Position numbers and translations under genes: made by a program. The notes beneath the pieces were generated by a model. It was not told the DNA's origin, ran no database searches, and was given only the letters and a program-made list of their open reading frames with translations. Source: Pseudovibrio sp. Alg231-02 (lineage in GTDB: Bacteria > Pseudomonadota > Alphaproteobacteria > Rhizobiales > Stappiaceae). From it: a stretch of 64,000 bases of DNA. Below are positions 16,809 through 26,497 of the stretch, piece by piece. The DNA lies in NCBI RefSeq assembly GCF_900143565.1, contig NZ_FREX01000005.1, forward strand, positions 1 to 64,000. Direction: 5' to 3'. Within the stretch, counting starts at the first letter, position 1. The number at the start of each line of letters is the position of its first letter.

Positions 16809-18308
16809 TCAGGAGGCCTGAGAACGGGTCCGGGAAACAGCATCATGCCAACCGGAGAGTCGCTTCTCACGCTCGGTCGTGTCCATGTTCGGCTCAAAAC
16901 GACGGTCCAGATGCCAGCGCTTAGAGAATTCTTCCATGCTCGGCCACACACCCGCTTTCATACCAGCAAGCCACGCAACGCCAAGCGCCGTGGTTTCCTG
17001 CACAACAGGGCGATCCACCGGACGGCCAAGAATGTCCGCAAGGAACTGCATGGTCCAGTCAGAAGCAACCATACCGCCATCAACGCGCAGCACGGTATCG
17101 CCGTTGAGTGGAGAGCCCATATCGGATGATTTAGAGTTGATCAGATCAACAGTCTGGTAGCCAACACTTTCCAGTGCTGCCCGTGCAATCTCGTCCTGCC
17201 CAGTGGAACGGGTCATACCAAAAATAGCCGCGCGTGCTTCTGGGTCCCAGTAAGGAGCACCCAAACCAACAAACGCCGGAACCAGATAAACATGGCTTTC
17301 CGGATCTGCATTTTCCGCCATCAACTGCGTCTGCGCAGCAGTCTCGATAATCTTCAGCCCATCACGCAGCCACTGCACAGCAGCACCGGCAATAAAAATG
17401 GAGCCTTCAAGCGCATAGGTCGTTTTGCCGTTAAGGCGATACGCGATCGTGGAGAGCAACCGGTTCTTGGAATAAACCAGCTCTTCACCAGTGTTCAGCA
17501 ATGCAAAGCAACCAGTGCCATAGGTGGACTTCACCATGCCCTGCTTAAAGCATGCCTGCCCAACCGTTGCCGCTTGCTGGTCGCCAGCCACGCCATAAAT
17601 CGGCAGCTCGGCACCAAACAAATCAGCTGTGATTGTGCCGAAGTCATCCGCACAGTCTTTCACGTCCGGCAGCAGGCTCTTCGGGATGTTCAGCAGAGCC
17701 AGCAGCTCGTCATCCCAACGGTTTTCGCCGATGTTATAGAGAAGAGTACGTGAAGCGTTGGTCGCATCAGTCACATGGGACTTGCCGCCTGTCAAACGCC
17801 AGATCAGCCAGGTATCAACGGTACCAAACGCCAGTTCACCAGCTTCTGCCCGCGCACGCACGCCCTCGACATTGTCTAAAATCCAGGCAACCTTGGTGCC
17901 GGAGAAATAAGGATCAAGCAGCAAACCAGTCTTGCTGGTGAACAGCTCCTCATGACCCGCCGCTTTCAATGTGCTGCAGAAGGCAGAGGTTCGGCGGTCC
18001 TGCCAGACAATCGCGTTATAAACCGGCTCACCGGTCTTGCGGTCCCAGATCAGCGTTGTCTCACGCTGGTTGGTAATGCCTACCCCGATAATCTGCCCTG
18101 CAGCAAGGTCAGCGCCAGACAAAGCCTCACGACATGTCTCAACAGTCGTCGACCAGAGGTCTTCAGGATCGTGCTCTACCCAGCCTTCATGCGGAAAGTG
18201 CTGCGGAAACTCCCGTTGCCCAACACCCACACTTTCGAAACTGTCATTGAAAACGATCGCACGCGTTGACGTCGTCCCCTGATCAATGGAGAGCACCCAC
18301 CCTGTCAT
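16809..18308 (-). CDS. glpK: Glycerol kinase
   Basis: A 499-residue FGGY-family kinase. It opens with [15 protein letters not shown] (6-20), the ATP/phosphate-1 motif, has [20 protein letters not shown] (about 76-95) and [13 protein letters not shown] (about 239-251), and a late [17 protein letters not shown], all as in GlpK. It phosphorylates glycerol in the cytoplasm to glycerol-3-phosphate, the substrate of the GlpD encoded upstream in the same direction. The intergenic gap to glpD is 306 bases and holds an R1 repeat, so separate expression is possible. The ribosome site GGAGG is directly preceded by a perfect hairpin. Confidence 0.95.
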   Translation of the reverse strand: MTGWVLSIDQGTTSTRAIVFNDSFESVGVGQREFPQHFPHEGWVEHDPEDLWSTTVETCREALSGADLAAGQIIGVGITNQRETTLIWDRKTGEPVYNAIVWQDRRTSAFCSTLKAAGHEELFTSKTGLLLDPYFSGTKVAWILDNVEGVRARAEAGELAFGTVDTWLIWRLTGGKSHVTDATNASRTLLYNIGENRWDDELLALLNIPKSLLPDVKDCADDFGTITADLFGAELPIYGVAGDQQAATVGQACFKQGMVKSTYGTGCFALLNTGEELVYSKNRLLSTIAYRLNGKTTYALEGSIFIAGAAVQWLRDGLKIIETAAQTQLMAENADPESHVYLVPAFVGLGAPYWDPEARAAIFGMTRSTGQDEIARAALESVGYQTVDLINSKSSDMGSPLNGDTVLRVDGGMVASDWTMQFLADILGRPVDRPVVQETTALGVAWLAGMKAGVWPSMEEFSKRWHLDRRFEPNMDTTEREKRLSGWHDAVSRTRSQAS

Positions 18309-18320
18309 TTATTCCTCCCG

Positions 18321-18339
18321 GAAGAGGGTTCCCCTCTTC
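18321..18339 (-). promoter_or_regulatory. Perfect hairpin just before the glpK ribosome-binding site
   Basis: Minus-strand GAAGAGGG and CCCTCTTC pair perfectly (eight base pairs, three-base loop). The hairpin ends two bases before the GGGAGG of glpK, so it could affect ribosome access, protect the mRNA 5' end, or be what remains of an attenuator. Confidence 0.5.
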
Positions 18340-18387
18340 GAAAATCCAAATTGGCACCAGCTATTTTTCTGAGGCGCCGAAACAATC

Positions 18388-18491
18388 TACAGCGCGTTCC
18401 GCTTGATTACTCACAATCAAGCGATAAGAATTCGCTTAAGCAAACAAATTAGAGCACGGCACGTAAGTGAGAATGCACGTGATGTGCTCTA
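18388..18491. repeat. R1 intergenic repeat, full copy
   Basis: A 104-base copy between glpD and glpK. The internal stem is CGCTTGATT / AATCAAGCG, nine pairs with a six-base loop; compared with the copy at 13181 a T-A pair has become C-G on both sides. The right end is GTGCTCTA as in the other full copy. Confidence 0.75.
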
Positions 18492-18614
18492 ATGATGAAC
18501 CTAGAATGTCACGTGCCAAAATACAAAGGTCAACCTTTGCGTATACCATCCCATACAAGGCGCCATGACATAAAACAGGCTCTGCCTTTCACCAGGAAAA
18601 ACAGAGCCTGAAAC

Positions 18615-20150
18615 TTAACCAGCCATGCGGCTCGCTTCAAAGTAGCTGACAAGGTAATGCTCAAGCACACCTGCAGCTTCCTTCGGCAGATGCAATCCCA
18701 GCTTGGAACGCCGCCACAAAACATCATCAGCCGTGACCGCCCATTCCTGCTCAACCAGCCAGTTCACTTCGCAGGCATAAAGATCACCGCCAATATGCGC
18801 GCCCATCTCAGCAGTGGTTTTCGCATACCCGAGGATCTTCATGGCATCAGAACCATAAGAGCGCACCAGACGATAAGCATGGTCATGCTCAAGGAACGGA
18901 TAAGCTGATTTCAAAGAAGCAACCTTCGCACCAAAGTCACCCGGCTCAAAGTCACCACCTGGCAAAACGCTGTCCTTGGTCCAGCTGTTCTTCTTGGCAG
19001 CCTGCGGCAGATAATCCACCAGCTTCTCCAACGCATGCTCCGCCAGACGGCGGTATGTGGTGATCTTGCCACCAAATACGCTCAGTAGCGGAGCCTTGCT
19101 CTCACCCTCATCCATCTCAAGAACATAATCACGAGTCGCCGCACGCGCTTCGCTCGCACCGTCATCATAAAGAGGACGCACACCGGAATAGGTTCGCACA
19201 ACCATGTCCGGGGTCACTTCTTTAGAGAAGTACTCACTCACCGCGCTGCACAGATACGCAACTTCATCATCAGAACAGGAAACCCCTGCCGGATCATCCT
19301 GATAATCAACATCTGTGGTGCCGATCAGCGTAAAGTCATCCTCATAAGGGATCGCGAAGACAATACGGCCATCCGCATTCTGGAAAATGAAGCTGCGATC
19401 ATGGCCAAACATCTTCGGTACAATGATATGGCTGCCCTTCACCAGACGCACATTCGCCTGACTGTTCAGCCCAATCGCACCTTTTAGAACGTTAGACACC
19501 CAGGGCCCAGCCGCATTCACCAGCGCTTTCGCCTGCACCAGCTCGCTCTTGCCGCTCACGCTATCACGAATTTCAATCTCCCAACCACCAGCGGTGCGGG
19601 AGGCGCGGACAACTTCAGTGTTACGACGAATTTCAGCACCACGTGCAGCAGCATCACGCGCGTTCAGCACAACCAGACGCGCATCATTCACCCAGCAATC
19701 GGAGTATTCAAAACCGCGCGTGAAAAGAGACTTCAAGCCATCATTAAACGGAGCGCTGTCCAGCGGCACAGTCTTTGTTGCTGGCAAAAGCTTACGACCA
19801 CCCAGATGGTCATACATGAACAGACCAAGACGCAGGAACCACGCCGGACGCAAGCCTTTATGGTGCGGAAGAATAAAGCGAAGCGGCCAGATGATATGCG
19901 GCGCCATATTCAAAAGAACTTCGCGTTCCTTCAAAGCTTCACGAACAAGACGGAACTCATAATATTCCAGATACCGCAATCCGCCATGGATCAGCTTGGT
20001 CGAGGCCGAAGAAGTCGCGCTTGCAAAATCAGTCTTTTCCGCCAAAAAAACTGAAAGTCCGCGACCAGAGGCATCCCGAGCAATGCCGCAGCCGTTGATC
20101 CCGCCCCCTATGACAAATAGATCATAGCTCTTACTCATGGTCTTGCTCAT
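18615..20150 (-). CDS. glpD: Aerobic glycerol-3-phosphate dehydrogenase
   Basis: A 511-residue FAD enzyme. N-terminal FAD motif DLFVIGGGINGCGIARDASG (about 10-29), then ASTKLIHGGLRYLEYYEF (about 50-67), the FAD-GPO signature region, and a C-terminal DAO_C domain. It oxidises glycerol-3-phosphate to dihydroxyacetone phosphate at the inner membrane and passes electrons to quinone. The start at 20150 has GAGGGG six bases upstream. It precedes glpK in the same direction. Repeated CGAAA motifs upstream look like GlpR operators. Confidence 0.95.
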   Translation of the reverse strand: MSKTMSKSYDLFVIGGGINGCGIARDASGRGLSVFLAEKTDFASATSSASTKLIHGGLRYLEYYEFRLVREALKEREVLLNMAPHIIWPLRFILPHHKGLRPAWFLRLGLFMYDHLGGRKLLPATKTVPLDSAPFNDGLKSLFTRGFEYSDCWVNDARLVVLNARDAAARGAEIRRNTEVVRASRTAGGWEIEIRDSVSGKSELVQAKALVNAAGPWVSNVLKGAIGLNSQANVRLVKGSHIIVPKMFGHDRSFIFQNADGRIVFAIPYEDDFTLIGTTDVDYQDDPAGVSCSDDEVAYLCSAVSEYFSKEVTPDMVVRTYSGVRPLYDDGASEARAATRDYVLEMDEGESKAPLLSVFGGKITTYRRLAEHALEKLVDYLPQAAKKNSWTKDSVLPGGDFEPGDFGAKVASLKSAYPFLEHDHAYRLVRSYGSDAMKILGYAKTTAEMGAHIGGDLYACEVNWLVEQEWAVTADDVLWRRSKLGLHLPKEAAGVLEHYLVSYFEASRMAG

Positions 20151-20221
20151 GACTGGCCCCTCAATGTCACGGTTCTCGCCAGTGAATCCGTGATAGCACG
20201 CATATTCATTACGCCGAACCT

Positions 20222-20281
20222 ATTCGAATATTTTCGAAAGTCAACGAAACCTATTATCATATATATGTATTAAAACGAAAC
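20222..20281. promoter_or_regulatory. Candidate GlpR operator cluster upstream of glpD
   Basis: In 60 bases stand TTCGAA (20223), TTTTCGAAA (20231), ACGAAAC (20244) and ACGAAAC (20275), around an AT-rich core that can serve as the promoter. DeoR-type GlpR repressors bind repeats of TTCG/CGAA-like half-sites. A DeoR/GlpR homologue is encoded at 39760-40572. The link is inference. Confidence 0.45.
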
Positions 20282-20352
20282 TCCCATAAGCAAGCAAAAA
20301 AATCGTCTGTTTGGCTTATTTCTCTCGTCAATTTGTTTAACACTGGGCAACA

Positions 20353-20393
20353 ACAAAAAGGCGCGTTCGTGATCAAAACGAACGCGCCTTTTT
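20353..20393. terminator. Strong bidirectional intrinsic terminator
   Basis: GGCGCGTTCGT (20360-20370) and ACGAACGCGCC (20378-20388) form an 11-pair stem with T-runs on both strands. It ends the mscS transcript on the minus strand. Two further small hairpins follow (20403-20423 and 20424-20442). Confidence 0.85.
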
Positions 20394-20445
20394 CATATGA
20401 AACCGAAACTGCGTGGTTTCGGTATCTGATTCAATTCAGATTACA

Positions 20446-22719
20446 TCAGCTCTGACCATCCTCTTCCGAGGTATTGTCACCTTCACTGCCCGCAGCCTTG
20501 GACCCACGACCTTTCGCTGGCGCAGCTTTCTGCTCAACCTGAGGAACCTCCTCTGGCTTGCTGTCGCCTGCCACATGGTAGGTCACTTGCGGGAATGGAA
20601 TATCGATGCCGCGCTCGTCAAACACGACCTTCAGATACTCATTATAAGCCCGCCCGATTGCCCACTGGCTGCCCGGCAAGGTCTTAATGCGGGCCCGGAT
20701 GTTGATGGCAGAGTCACCAAACGCCGTAACACCATGCATTTCCAACTCACCAAGGATCGCAACATTGTGCGGTGTCTCTTCCAACCGGCGGAAGGCTTCC
20801 TGCATGGCCTCTTTGGCCACCTCAATATCCGTGTCATATCCAACACCCATAACCGAAACCGCATAAGCAAAGTCGCGGGTGGAGTTAGAAACACTCGTCA
20901 CAGAAGAGAACGGAATGATGTGTGACGTACCATTGAGATCACGCAGTCTGACACTGCGAATGCTTAAGCGCTCAACGGTGCCACTAATACCGCCAACCTC
21001 AACAAAGTCCCCTTCGTTCATTGCATTTTCAAGCTGAATGAAGGCCCCTGTAATCACATCTTGCACCAGCTTTTGCGAGCCAAATGAGACCGCCAGACCA
21101 ACAACACCAGCACCTGCAATCAGTGGCGCAATCTGAATGCCAAGCTCTGACAGTGCCAGAAGCGTGAACATCACGATCATCAGGATTGAGAGTGCATTGC
21201 TGAACAGCTGGAACAGCGTCTTGGTGCGGCTGGACACTGTCTTGCCTTCCCGCTCCAGAATGCGAAGGTCGATCCAGGACATGATCGTCAGCCAGAGAGC
21301 AAAGCCGATCAGAATAACAATAACCGCAGACATCAGGGAGTTCGCAAAGGAGATCCCGTCACCCGCCCAGATCCACTGCCAGAAATTGCCAACACCCCAG
21401 ACTTCCAGAACACCAATGATCACACAAAGACCTACGATAACTCGCAGCACCATGCAGACAGTCGGCAGGAAGGAGTTCAGGCGTTTTTCAAACGTCGGCA
21501 ACACATGGTCCAGCGCATCGTGAAGGTCGACACCCTTACGAATAACCCGTGTCAGCAACATCATAATGCCCAGCCCGATGAAGATCACAAGCAAGGACAT
21601 TGCGCTGGTTCTGGCAATATAGTTGATGGCATCAAGCGGCGTACGCAGCCAAGCGACCATGATCGCAAACACATAAAGCAGTGCCAACAGGTGCCAGACA
21701 AAGCCCAGCCCTTTGAAGAGCTGAACAGAGAAATTGGCTCCGGTAAAGCTCTCAGCATACTTGCGAATGGCATGGCGCACCCGCAGTCGTGATCGGAAAA
21801 TAATCGCAACAAGATAGATAAGACAGACCAGCACAACGGTGACACGCACACTGCCCGCCAGCTGCGAAGAAAAGTTCACCCCAACCATAGGCACGGCCAG
21901 ACGAACACCAAACCCAAGGATGCCGACAATCAGGATCAGATGTCGGGCCCAAAAAACAGCCTCCGGATCTGAGAATGGCAGCAGACGGAAGGAAGGCCTG
22001 TGCGGTGCAAATACAAACCGGATCACAACACGCGACATTTCAATCAAGAAGAAGGCATTGATGGCAAACAGCTCAACATTGTTGATGCTCTGCACCGTTG
22101 GGTCTGTCGAGAAAATGTAGGCCGATAAATAACCGACACCAGACGCAATACCGACAAAGGCAGCATCAAAGACAGACGTCACCGCCAGCAACCCAACACG
22201 GAAGAAAAGGGAATGAGCCTCTGGCCCTTTCTCATGCCGCCGCATGTAGGCTGTTGATGCCTTATGTAAGATAATCAAGACGAGATAAGCAGGCAGCAGC
22301 ACGCGAATAATGCTGAAAATACCATCCCACAATCGCGAATGGTCCACCTTTGACTGGCCGTCCAGCAAGTCCTCATAACCAGATAGCCCTGAGATGATGA
22401 GTGTGCCAAAGTCATAAAAACTGGAAACACCATCCTGCACATAAGTCCCGATCTGCGCCGCAATCGTTGCTTTGGCAGCCGGGCTTGCTGTGCCCGTGGA
22501 TGCCTCGGAACCAGTCGAGCCATTGGGCTGCTGCTCCTGCAAAATTTTGACAAGCGCCTCACGCCCTTTCGGGTCTTCAAGCACCTTGATCAGGGCTTGC
22601 TTGGCTTGCTGCACATCAGCCCCACCCTCAGCAGAAGTGGACGAGTTTTGAGCCTGCGCAGCACTGGCAAAACTGAGAAAGACCGCAGCAAACGCTGCGA
22701 TTAGAAACCGGAAAAGCAT
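20446..22719 (-). CDS. Large MscS family mechanosensitive channel
   Basis: A 757-residue inner-membrane protein. It starts with a Sec signal peptide (MLFRFLIAAFAAVFLSFASA), followed by a roughly 120-residue periplasmic part that is Gly/Ser/Gln-rich, about ten membrane segments (150-530), then the MscS core: the pore helix region GAGVVGLAVSFGSQKLVQDV (about 537-556) and the beta domain with ENAMNEGDFVEVGGISGTVE (about 565-584). The C-terminal 40 residues are Lys/Glu/Ala-rich and disordered. It resembles the YbdG/YnaI/MscK-like extended channels that release solutes on hypo-osmotic shock. Monocistronic, with a strong terminator. Confidence 0.9.
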   Translation of the reverse strand: MLFRFLIAAFAAVFLSFASAAQAQNSSTSAEGGADVQQAKQALIKVLEDPKGREALVKILQEQQPNGSTGSEASTGTASPAAKATIAAQIGTYVQDGVSSFYDFGTLIISGLSGYEDLLDGQSKVDHSRLWDGIFSIIRVLLPAYLVLIILHKASTAYMRRHEKGPEAHSLFFRVGLLAVTSVFDAAFVGIASGVGYLSAYIFSTDPTVQSINNVELFAINAFFLIEMSRVVIRFVFAPHRPSFRLLPFSDPEAVFWARHLILIVGILGFGVRLAVPMVGVNFSSQLAGSVRVTVVLVCLIYLVAIIFRSRLRVRHAIRKYAESFTGANFSVQLFKGLGFVWHLLALLYVFAIMVAWLRTPLDAINYIARTSAMSLLVIFIGLGIMMLLTRVIRKGVDLHDALDHVLPTFEKRLNSFLPTVCMVLRVIVGLCVIIGVLEVWGVGNFWQWIWAGDGISFANSLMSAVIVILIGFALWLTIMSWIDLRILEREGKTVSSRTKTLFQLFSNALSILMIVMFTLLALSELGIQIAPLIAGAGVVGLAVSFGSQKLVQDVITGAFIQLENAMNEGDFVEVGGISGTVERLSIRSVRLRDLNGTSHIIPFSSVTSVSNSTRDFAYAVSVMGVGYDTDIEVAKEAMQEAFRRLEETPHNVAILGELEMHGVTAFGDSAINIRARIKTLPGSQWAIGRAYNEYLKVVFDERGIDIPFPQVTYHVAGDSKPEEVPQVEQKAAPAKGRGSKAAGSEGDNTSEEDGQS

Positions 22720-22857
22720 GGATCACCCAGAATGGAAACGAGCAAAATTCAAGCGAACACTATCGCTTTACACCATAAACGAGAAGATCCTGTGAAGACA
22801 AACCGACAAAATAACCCTGCGCAATCAGAGTTTTTGACAGATGAAAGCATGCATGGG

Positions 22858-23298
22858 TTATCTGGCAACCCGCCCAACCATGAATGCAGCAGTCGCCGTT
22901 GAAAGGGTCGCAGCAGCGTAAAACCACAATCCCGGCAAAACCTGAGCACTGGCAAGCCCGCTTGTCTTGGCTGCAAAAATCACCAAGGCCACCAGCATCA
23001 CATCCATCATGGACCACTTCCCAAGATAGCTGAGCGCCCGAAGCCACTTGCTGGATGACCGATGCAATGCGGAAATACCGAGTACGAGAATCTTCAGGGC
23101 AGGTAGAAAAACAGAAAACACAAAGACAAGCCCGGCAATTGAAACCTCACCTTCGTCATAGAGCCCACCAATCACCTGCAACAGGCTTGGCGTATCCTCC
23201 AAAAAATAAAGGCGCTCCATACTTAAGAGTGGCAATGTCAGCCCCAGACCGAACGAAAACGCGGCAAGTGGAATTAAAAACCCAAGTAAAACAGGCAT
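22858..23298 (-). CDS. PqiA-like (paraquat-inducible protein A family) membrane protein
   Basis: A 146-residue protein with four membrane segments and the PqiA-domain pattern: a first helix with FSFGLGLTLPLLSM (about 14-27), a FVFSVFLPALKILVLGIS segment in helix two (about 58-75) and LGKWSMMDVMLVALVIFAA (about 92-110). I start at the ATG at 23298, five bases after AGGAG, rather than twelve codons earlier. It is a single-domain version, about one third of a full PqiA. The role in envelope lipid transport is known for complete Pqi systems; here no MCE partner is adjacent. Confidence 0.75.
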   Translation of the reverse strand: MPVLLGFLIPLAAFSFGLGLTLPLLSMERLYFLEDTPSLLQVIGGLYDEGEVSIAGLVFVFSVFLPALKILVLGISALHRSSSKWLRALSYLGKWSMMDVMLVALVIFAAKTSGLASAQVLPGLWFYAAATLSTATAAFMVGRVAR

Positions 23299-23310
23299 AA
23301 AGGCTCCTGA

Positions 23311-23336
23311 AGCGTCTTCCCGAAAAGTGGACACTG
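23311..23336. repeat. R2 repeat fragment
   Basis: GCGTCTTCCCGAAAAGTGG corresponds to the left end of the R2 copy at 11117 (GCGTATCTCCGAAAAGTGG). Only this end is kept. It lies 12 bases upstream of the PqiA-like start codon, within its 5' untranslated region. Confidence 0.45.
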
Positions 23337-23535
23337 TTCAGACCTCAGCGCGAGACCTGGACGCAACAGCCTATAAATAAACATTGGTGAAATGAAAGCA
23401 ACCACGAGGTATCGCACCGCGAACAGGCGCAGTGCGATCAATAAAGGATTATGAAGAGGTTAAGACCAGTTCGGGTTATCAGAGTATCAGGTCATTCCGT
23501 CTAAGAACGAGAGACACCCTCAACCTCGGGAAGAA

Positions 23536-23943
23536 TTAGCGACGCGCCATCCGCCCCGCAATGTCGTCCATTCCGTCTTGTTCAATCGCATCCATGGCAG
23601 CGCGTTGACGCATTTGGTCACGCTCATCCATCAACTCGATCTTTTTCAACTCGGAAACAGCGTCAGTCAGCTCGTCCTGCGCTTTCTCAAGCTGAGACTT
23701 CAATTCCTCAGTCGAGTGCTTCAGGTTATCTCGGCGCTGTGCAGCCGCGCGAGCGAAAGTCGGATACGCAAAATGGCTGATATCATCAATACCAACACGC
23801 TTTTGCTCCTGAACAATCTGGTTCTCCAGATCTTCAGCCATTCGATCAAAATCACTCAACATCGTTTCAATCTGAGTCACCTGACGGCGCTTCTCATCAA
23901 CATTGAACTTCTTAAGCTTCAAAAGGCCTTCACGATTCTTCAT
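23536..23943 (-). CDS. fliJ: Flagellar export protein FliJ
   Basis: A 135-residue all-helical protein with heptad-like coiled coil over most of its length (about 10-115), rich in Lys, Glu, Gln and Arg. It follows fliI directly by 30 bases, the usual place of fliJ in alphaproteobacteria. FliJ forms the central stalk of the FliI ATPase ring and carries export chaperones. I start at the ATG at 23943; a TTG two codons upstream is also open. Sequence alone would be weak because FliJ diverges; synteny makes the call firm. Confidence 0.85.
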   Translation of the reverse strand: MKNREGLLKLKKFNVDEKRRQVTQIETMLSDFDRMAEDLENQIVQEQKRVGIDDISHFAYPTFARAAAQRRDNLKHSTEELKSQLEKAQDELTDAVSELKKIELMDERDQMRQRAAMDAIEQDGMDDIAGRMARR

Positions 23944-23973
23944 ACGCAATACTCCCTTTACCGGAGAGTGAGC

Positions 23974-25320
23974 TTACGCCTGAGTCATTTCCAAAAGATG
24001 AGCAAGCTGGAAATATCCCTCTTCAATTGTAGTTTTTTCCCCCTTCATTTGCCCCAAATACGCTTCAAGGGCGTCATTTTTGGCAATTGCCTCATCAACA
24101 AGGGGGTCTGCACCTTCTTTATAGGCACCCAGACGGATCAGTTCTTCCATGTCCGCATAAGCAGACATCAACTGCTTGGCACGCCGAAGAATCGGTAAGG
24201 CTTCTTCAGGCACGCAACGCGGCATGGTTCGACTGACGGATTTTAGCACGTTAATAGCCGGGTAGCGACCACGCTCTGCAATCCCACGCTCCATAACAAT
24301 ATGCCCATCCAGAATACCGCGAACAGCATCGGCCACAGGCTCATTATGGTTGTCGCCTTCTACCAACACAGTAAAGAGAGCCGTCACTGCGCCTTTGCCA
24401 ACAGCGCCTGGTCCAGCGCGCTCCAGCAATTTCGGCAATTCAGTAAAGACGGTTGGCGTATACCCTTTAGAGGTCGGTGGCTCACCAACAGAAAGACCAA
24501 TCTCACGCTGCGCCATGGCAAAGCGCGTAACAGAGTCCATCATACAAAGAACATTCTTGCCCTCATCACGGAAATATTCAGAGAGAGTAAGAGTGAGATA
24601 AGCCGCTTCCCGACGCATCAAAACGCTTTCATCAGACGTTGCAACAACAACAACAGATTTCGCCAGCCCCTCTTCGCCCAGATCATCCTCGATGAATTCC
24701 TGAACCTCACGTCCACGTTCACCAATAAGACCGATAACAGACACTTCTGTTTCCGCATTACGTGCAAGCATGGACATAAGGACCGATTTACCCACGCCAG
24801 ACCCGGCAAAAATACCGAGGCGCTGCCCCTGACAACACGTTACAAAACTATTAAGGGATCTCACACCCAAGTCGATCGGGCTCCCAACACGGGCTCGTTC
24901 TGCAGCCGGAGGTGGTGAATCACGTAATTTTCTCGGGATCGAACCGAATGGAAGAGGCCCTTTTCCATCGATCGGCTCGCCTAAAGCGTTAACAACACGC
25001 CCTAGCCAGGCACTCGATGGATGGACGATACTCTCGCGTGAAATCAGCTTCGCCTTGCTACCATGACGCACACCATCGAGCTCACCAAATGGCATACAAA
25101 GCGCTCTTCCGTCTCGAAACCCGACGACTTCAGCTTGAATTGACGCTGCGTTCTCCCCTATTTCTATTAGTAGACGCGCGCCGACGCTCATGGCGTAAAC
25201 AGGCCCTGCAACTTCAATCAGAAGTCCCTTAACTGCTTCTACTCTCCCGTAAATTTCGGTTGGGAGGCATGATTCGATTTCTGCAAAAAGCGAGTCCAAA
25301 ACAGATTCCCTATTAATCAT
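23974..25320 (-). CDS. fliI: Flagellum-specific ATP synthase FliI
   Basis: A 448-residue type III secretion ATPase related to the F1 beta subunit. Walker A is FAGSGVGKS (about 169-177), Walker B is [18 protein letters not shown] (about 251-268), followed by [25 protein letters not shown] (in part, about 272-296), typical of FliI/YscN. It forms a hexamer at the export gate and drives export of flagellar substrates. It is divergent from ctrA with a 352-base regulatory region between, and is followed by fliJ. Confidence 0.95.
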   Translation of the reverse strand: MINRESVLDSLFAEIESCLPTEIYGRVEAVKGLLIEVAGPVYAMSVGARLLIEIGENAASIQAEVVGFRDGRALCMPFGELDGVRHGSKAKLISRESIVHPSSAWLGRVVNALGEPIDGKGPLPFGSIPRKLRDSPPPAAERARVGSPIDLGVRSLNSFVTCCQGQRLGIFAGSGVGKSVLMSMLARNAETEVSVIGLIGERGREVQEFIEDDLGEEGLAKSVVVVATSDESVLMRREAAYLTLTLSEYFRDEGKNVLCMMDSVTRFAMAQREIGLSVGEPPTSKGYTPTVFTELPKLLERAGPGAVGKGAVTALFTVLVEGDNHNEPVADAVRGILDGHIVMERGIAERGRYPAINVLKSVSRTMPRCVPEEALPILRRAKQLMSAYADMEELIRLGAYKEGADPLVDEAIAKNDALEAYLGQMKGEKTTIEEGYFQLAHLLEMTQA

Positions 25321-25672
25321 TTTCGTCGTTGGTAACCGATCGTTTACGCTTCTGCTTAATGTTATTGGGGAGACTTTGAATGGCGTATAGCCCTTTCAAG
25401 GAAACGAAGCGTCTAAACATGGCTTTCAGTAGCACTTGATTCGATTGAAAGCCAACCGGTCTCAAATTGGTGAACAGGAAAGGTTACACCCTTGAATTCT
25501 AGGTTGTACCCAGAGAACTGTTCTACGTGAGAGTAAAACGCTTGCGGTAGCGATTCGAGTTCTGTTAACCATAAACTCATTCAATTGAGTCGGGTTTATA
25601 GTATTCCTTCGCAACGGTTTGTGTTTTTGGGCCGGCGCGACTGCCCAGGAAAGGCAACACGAGGGGATTAAC
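25321..25672. promoter_or_regulatory. Shared fliI/ctrA regulatory region
   Basis: A 352-base divergent spacer. It contains three GANTC sites for a CcrM-type methylase (GATTC at 25438 and 25552, GAGTC at 25587) and the exact CtrA half-site TTAACCAT at 25565-25572. In Caulobacter, ctrA transcription depends on GANTC methylation state and on CtrA itself, so the same logic is likely. The ctrA ribosome site AGGGG is at about 25662. Confidence 0.65.
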
Positions 25673-26362
25673 ATGCGTGTATTGTTGATCGAGGACGATA
25701 GTGCTACTGCACAAAGCATTGAACTGATGCTCAAATCCGAGAACTTTAATGTCTACACGACAGATCTCGGCGAAGAAGGCATCGACCTCGGCAAACTGTA
25801 TGATTATGATATTATCATGCTGGATCTGAACCTGCCGGACATGTCCGGTTATGAGGTACTGCGCACACTGCGAGTATCCAAGGTGAAGACACCTATTCTT
25901 ATTCTGTCCGGTTTGGCTGGCATTGAAGACAAGGTCCGTGGCCTTGGGTTCGGCGCTGACGATTATATGACAAAGCCATTCCACAAGGACGAGCTGATTG
26001 CACGTATTCATGCAATTGTGCGTCGTTCTAAAGGTCATGCCCAGTCTGTTATTGTTACCGGCGACCTCACTGTAAACCTCGACACCAAAACTGTCGAAGT
26101 TGCAGGTCAGCGCGTACATCTGACTGGTAAAGAATATCAGATGCTAGAGCTTCTTTCCCTTCGTAAGGGCACAACCCTCACTAAGGAAATGTTCCTCAAC
26201 CACCTCTACGGTGGTATGGACGAACCAGAGCTCAAAATTATCGATGTGTTTATTTGTAAGCTGCGCAAGAAGCTCGCTTCCGCAACAGCTGGCAAAAACT
26301 ACATCGAAACAGTATGGGGCCGCGGATACGTTCTGCGCGAACCAGAAGAGAAAGCAGCTTAA
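25673..26362 (+). CDS. ctrA: Cell cycle response regulator CtrA
   Basis: A 229-residue OmpR/PhoB-type regulator nearly textbook for CtrA. The receiver domain opens with [20 protein letters not shown] (1-20), has the phospho-acceptor in [17 protein letters not shown] (about 47-63) and the switch lysine in DDYMTKPF (about 98-105). The C-terminal winged helix ends KLRKKL...[13 protein letters not shown]. The start at 25673 has AGGGG seven bases before it; an upstream 18-codon extension is not conserved-looking. CtrA controls cell division, flagella and chemotaxis genes in alphaproteobacteria. ChpT, which passes phosphate to CtrA, is encoded at 36119. Confidence 0.97.
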   Translation: MRVLLIEDDSATAQSIELMLKSENFNVYTTDLGEEGIDLGKLYDYDIIMLDLNLPDMSGYEVLRTLRVSKVKTPILILSGLAGIEDKVRGLGFGADDYMTKPFHKDELIARIHAIVRRSKGHAQSVIVTGDLTVNLDTKTVEVAGQRVHLTGKEYQMLELLSLRKGTTLTKEMFLNHLYGGMDEPELKIIDVFICKLRKKLASATAGKNYIETVWGRGYVLREPEEKAA

Positions 26363-26401
26363 TAGCTTTATCAGCTGACTTTCAAAGAGTTTCAGTAGAA
26401 G

Positions 26402-26436
26402 CCCCCTTACAACCCTGATTGTAAGGGGGTTTTTTA
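26402..26436 (+). terminator. Intrinsic terminator of ctrA
   Basis: CCCCCTTACAA and TTGTAAGGGGG (11 pairs, loop CCCTGA) followed by TTTTTT, about 40 bases after the ctrA stop. Confidence 0.9.
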
Positions 26437-26497
26437 TGTGCGCTCCCCTTCGCATTATGCATCGGCAACACTTCCACTGTTTCAAGGAACAAGCCAG

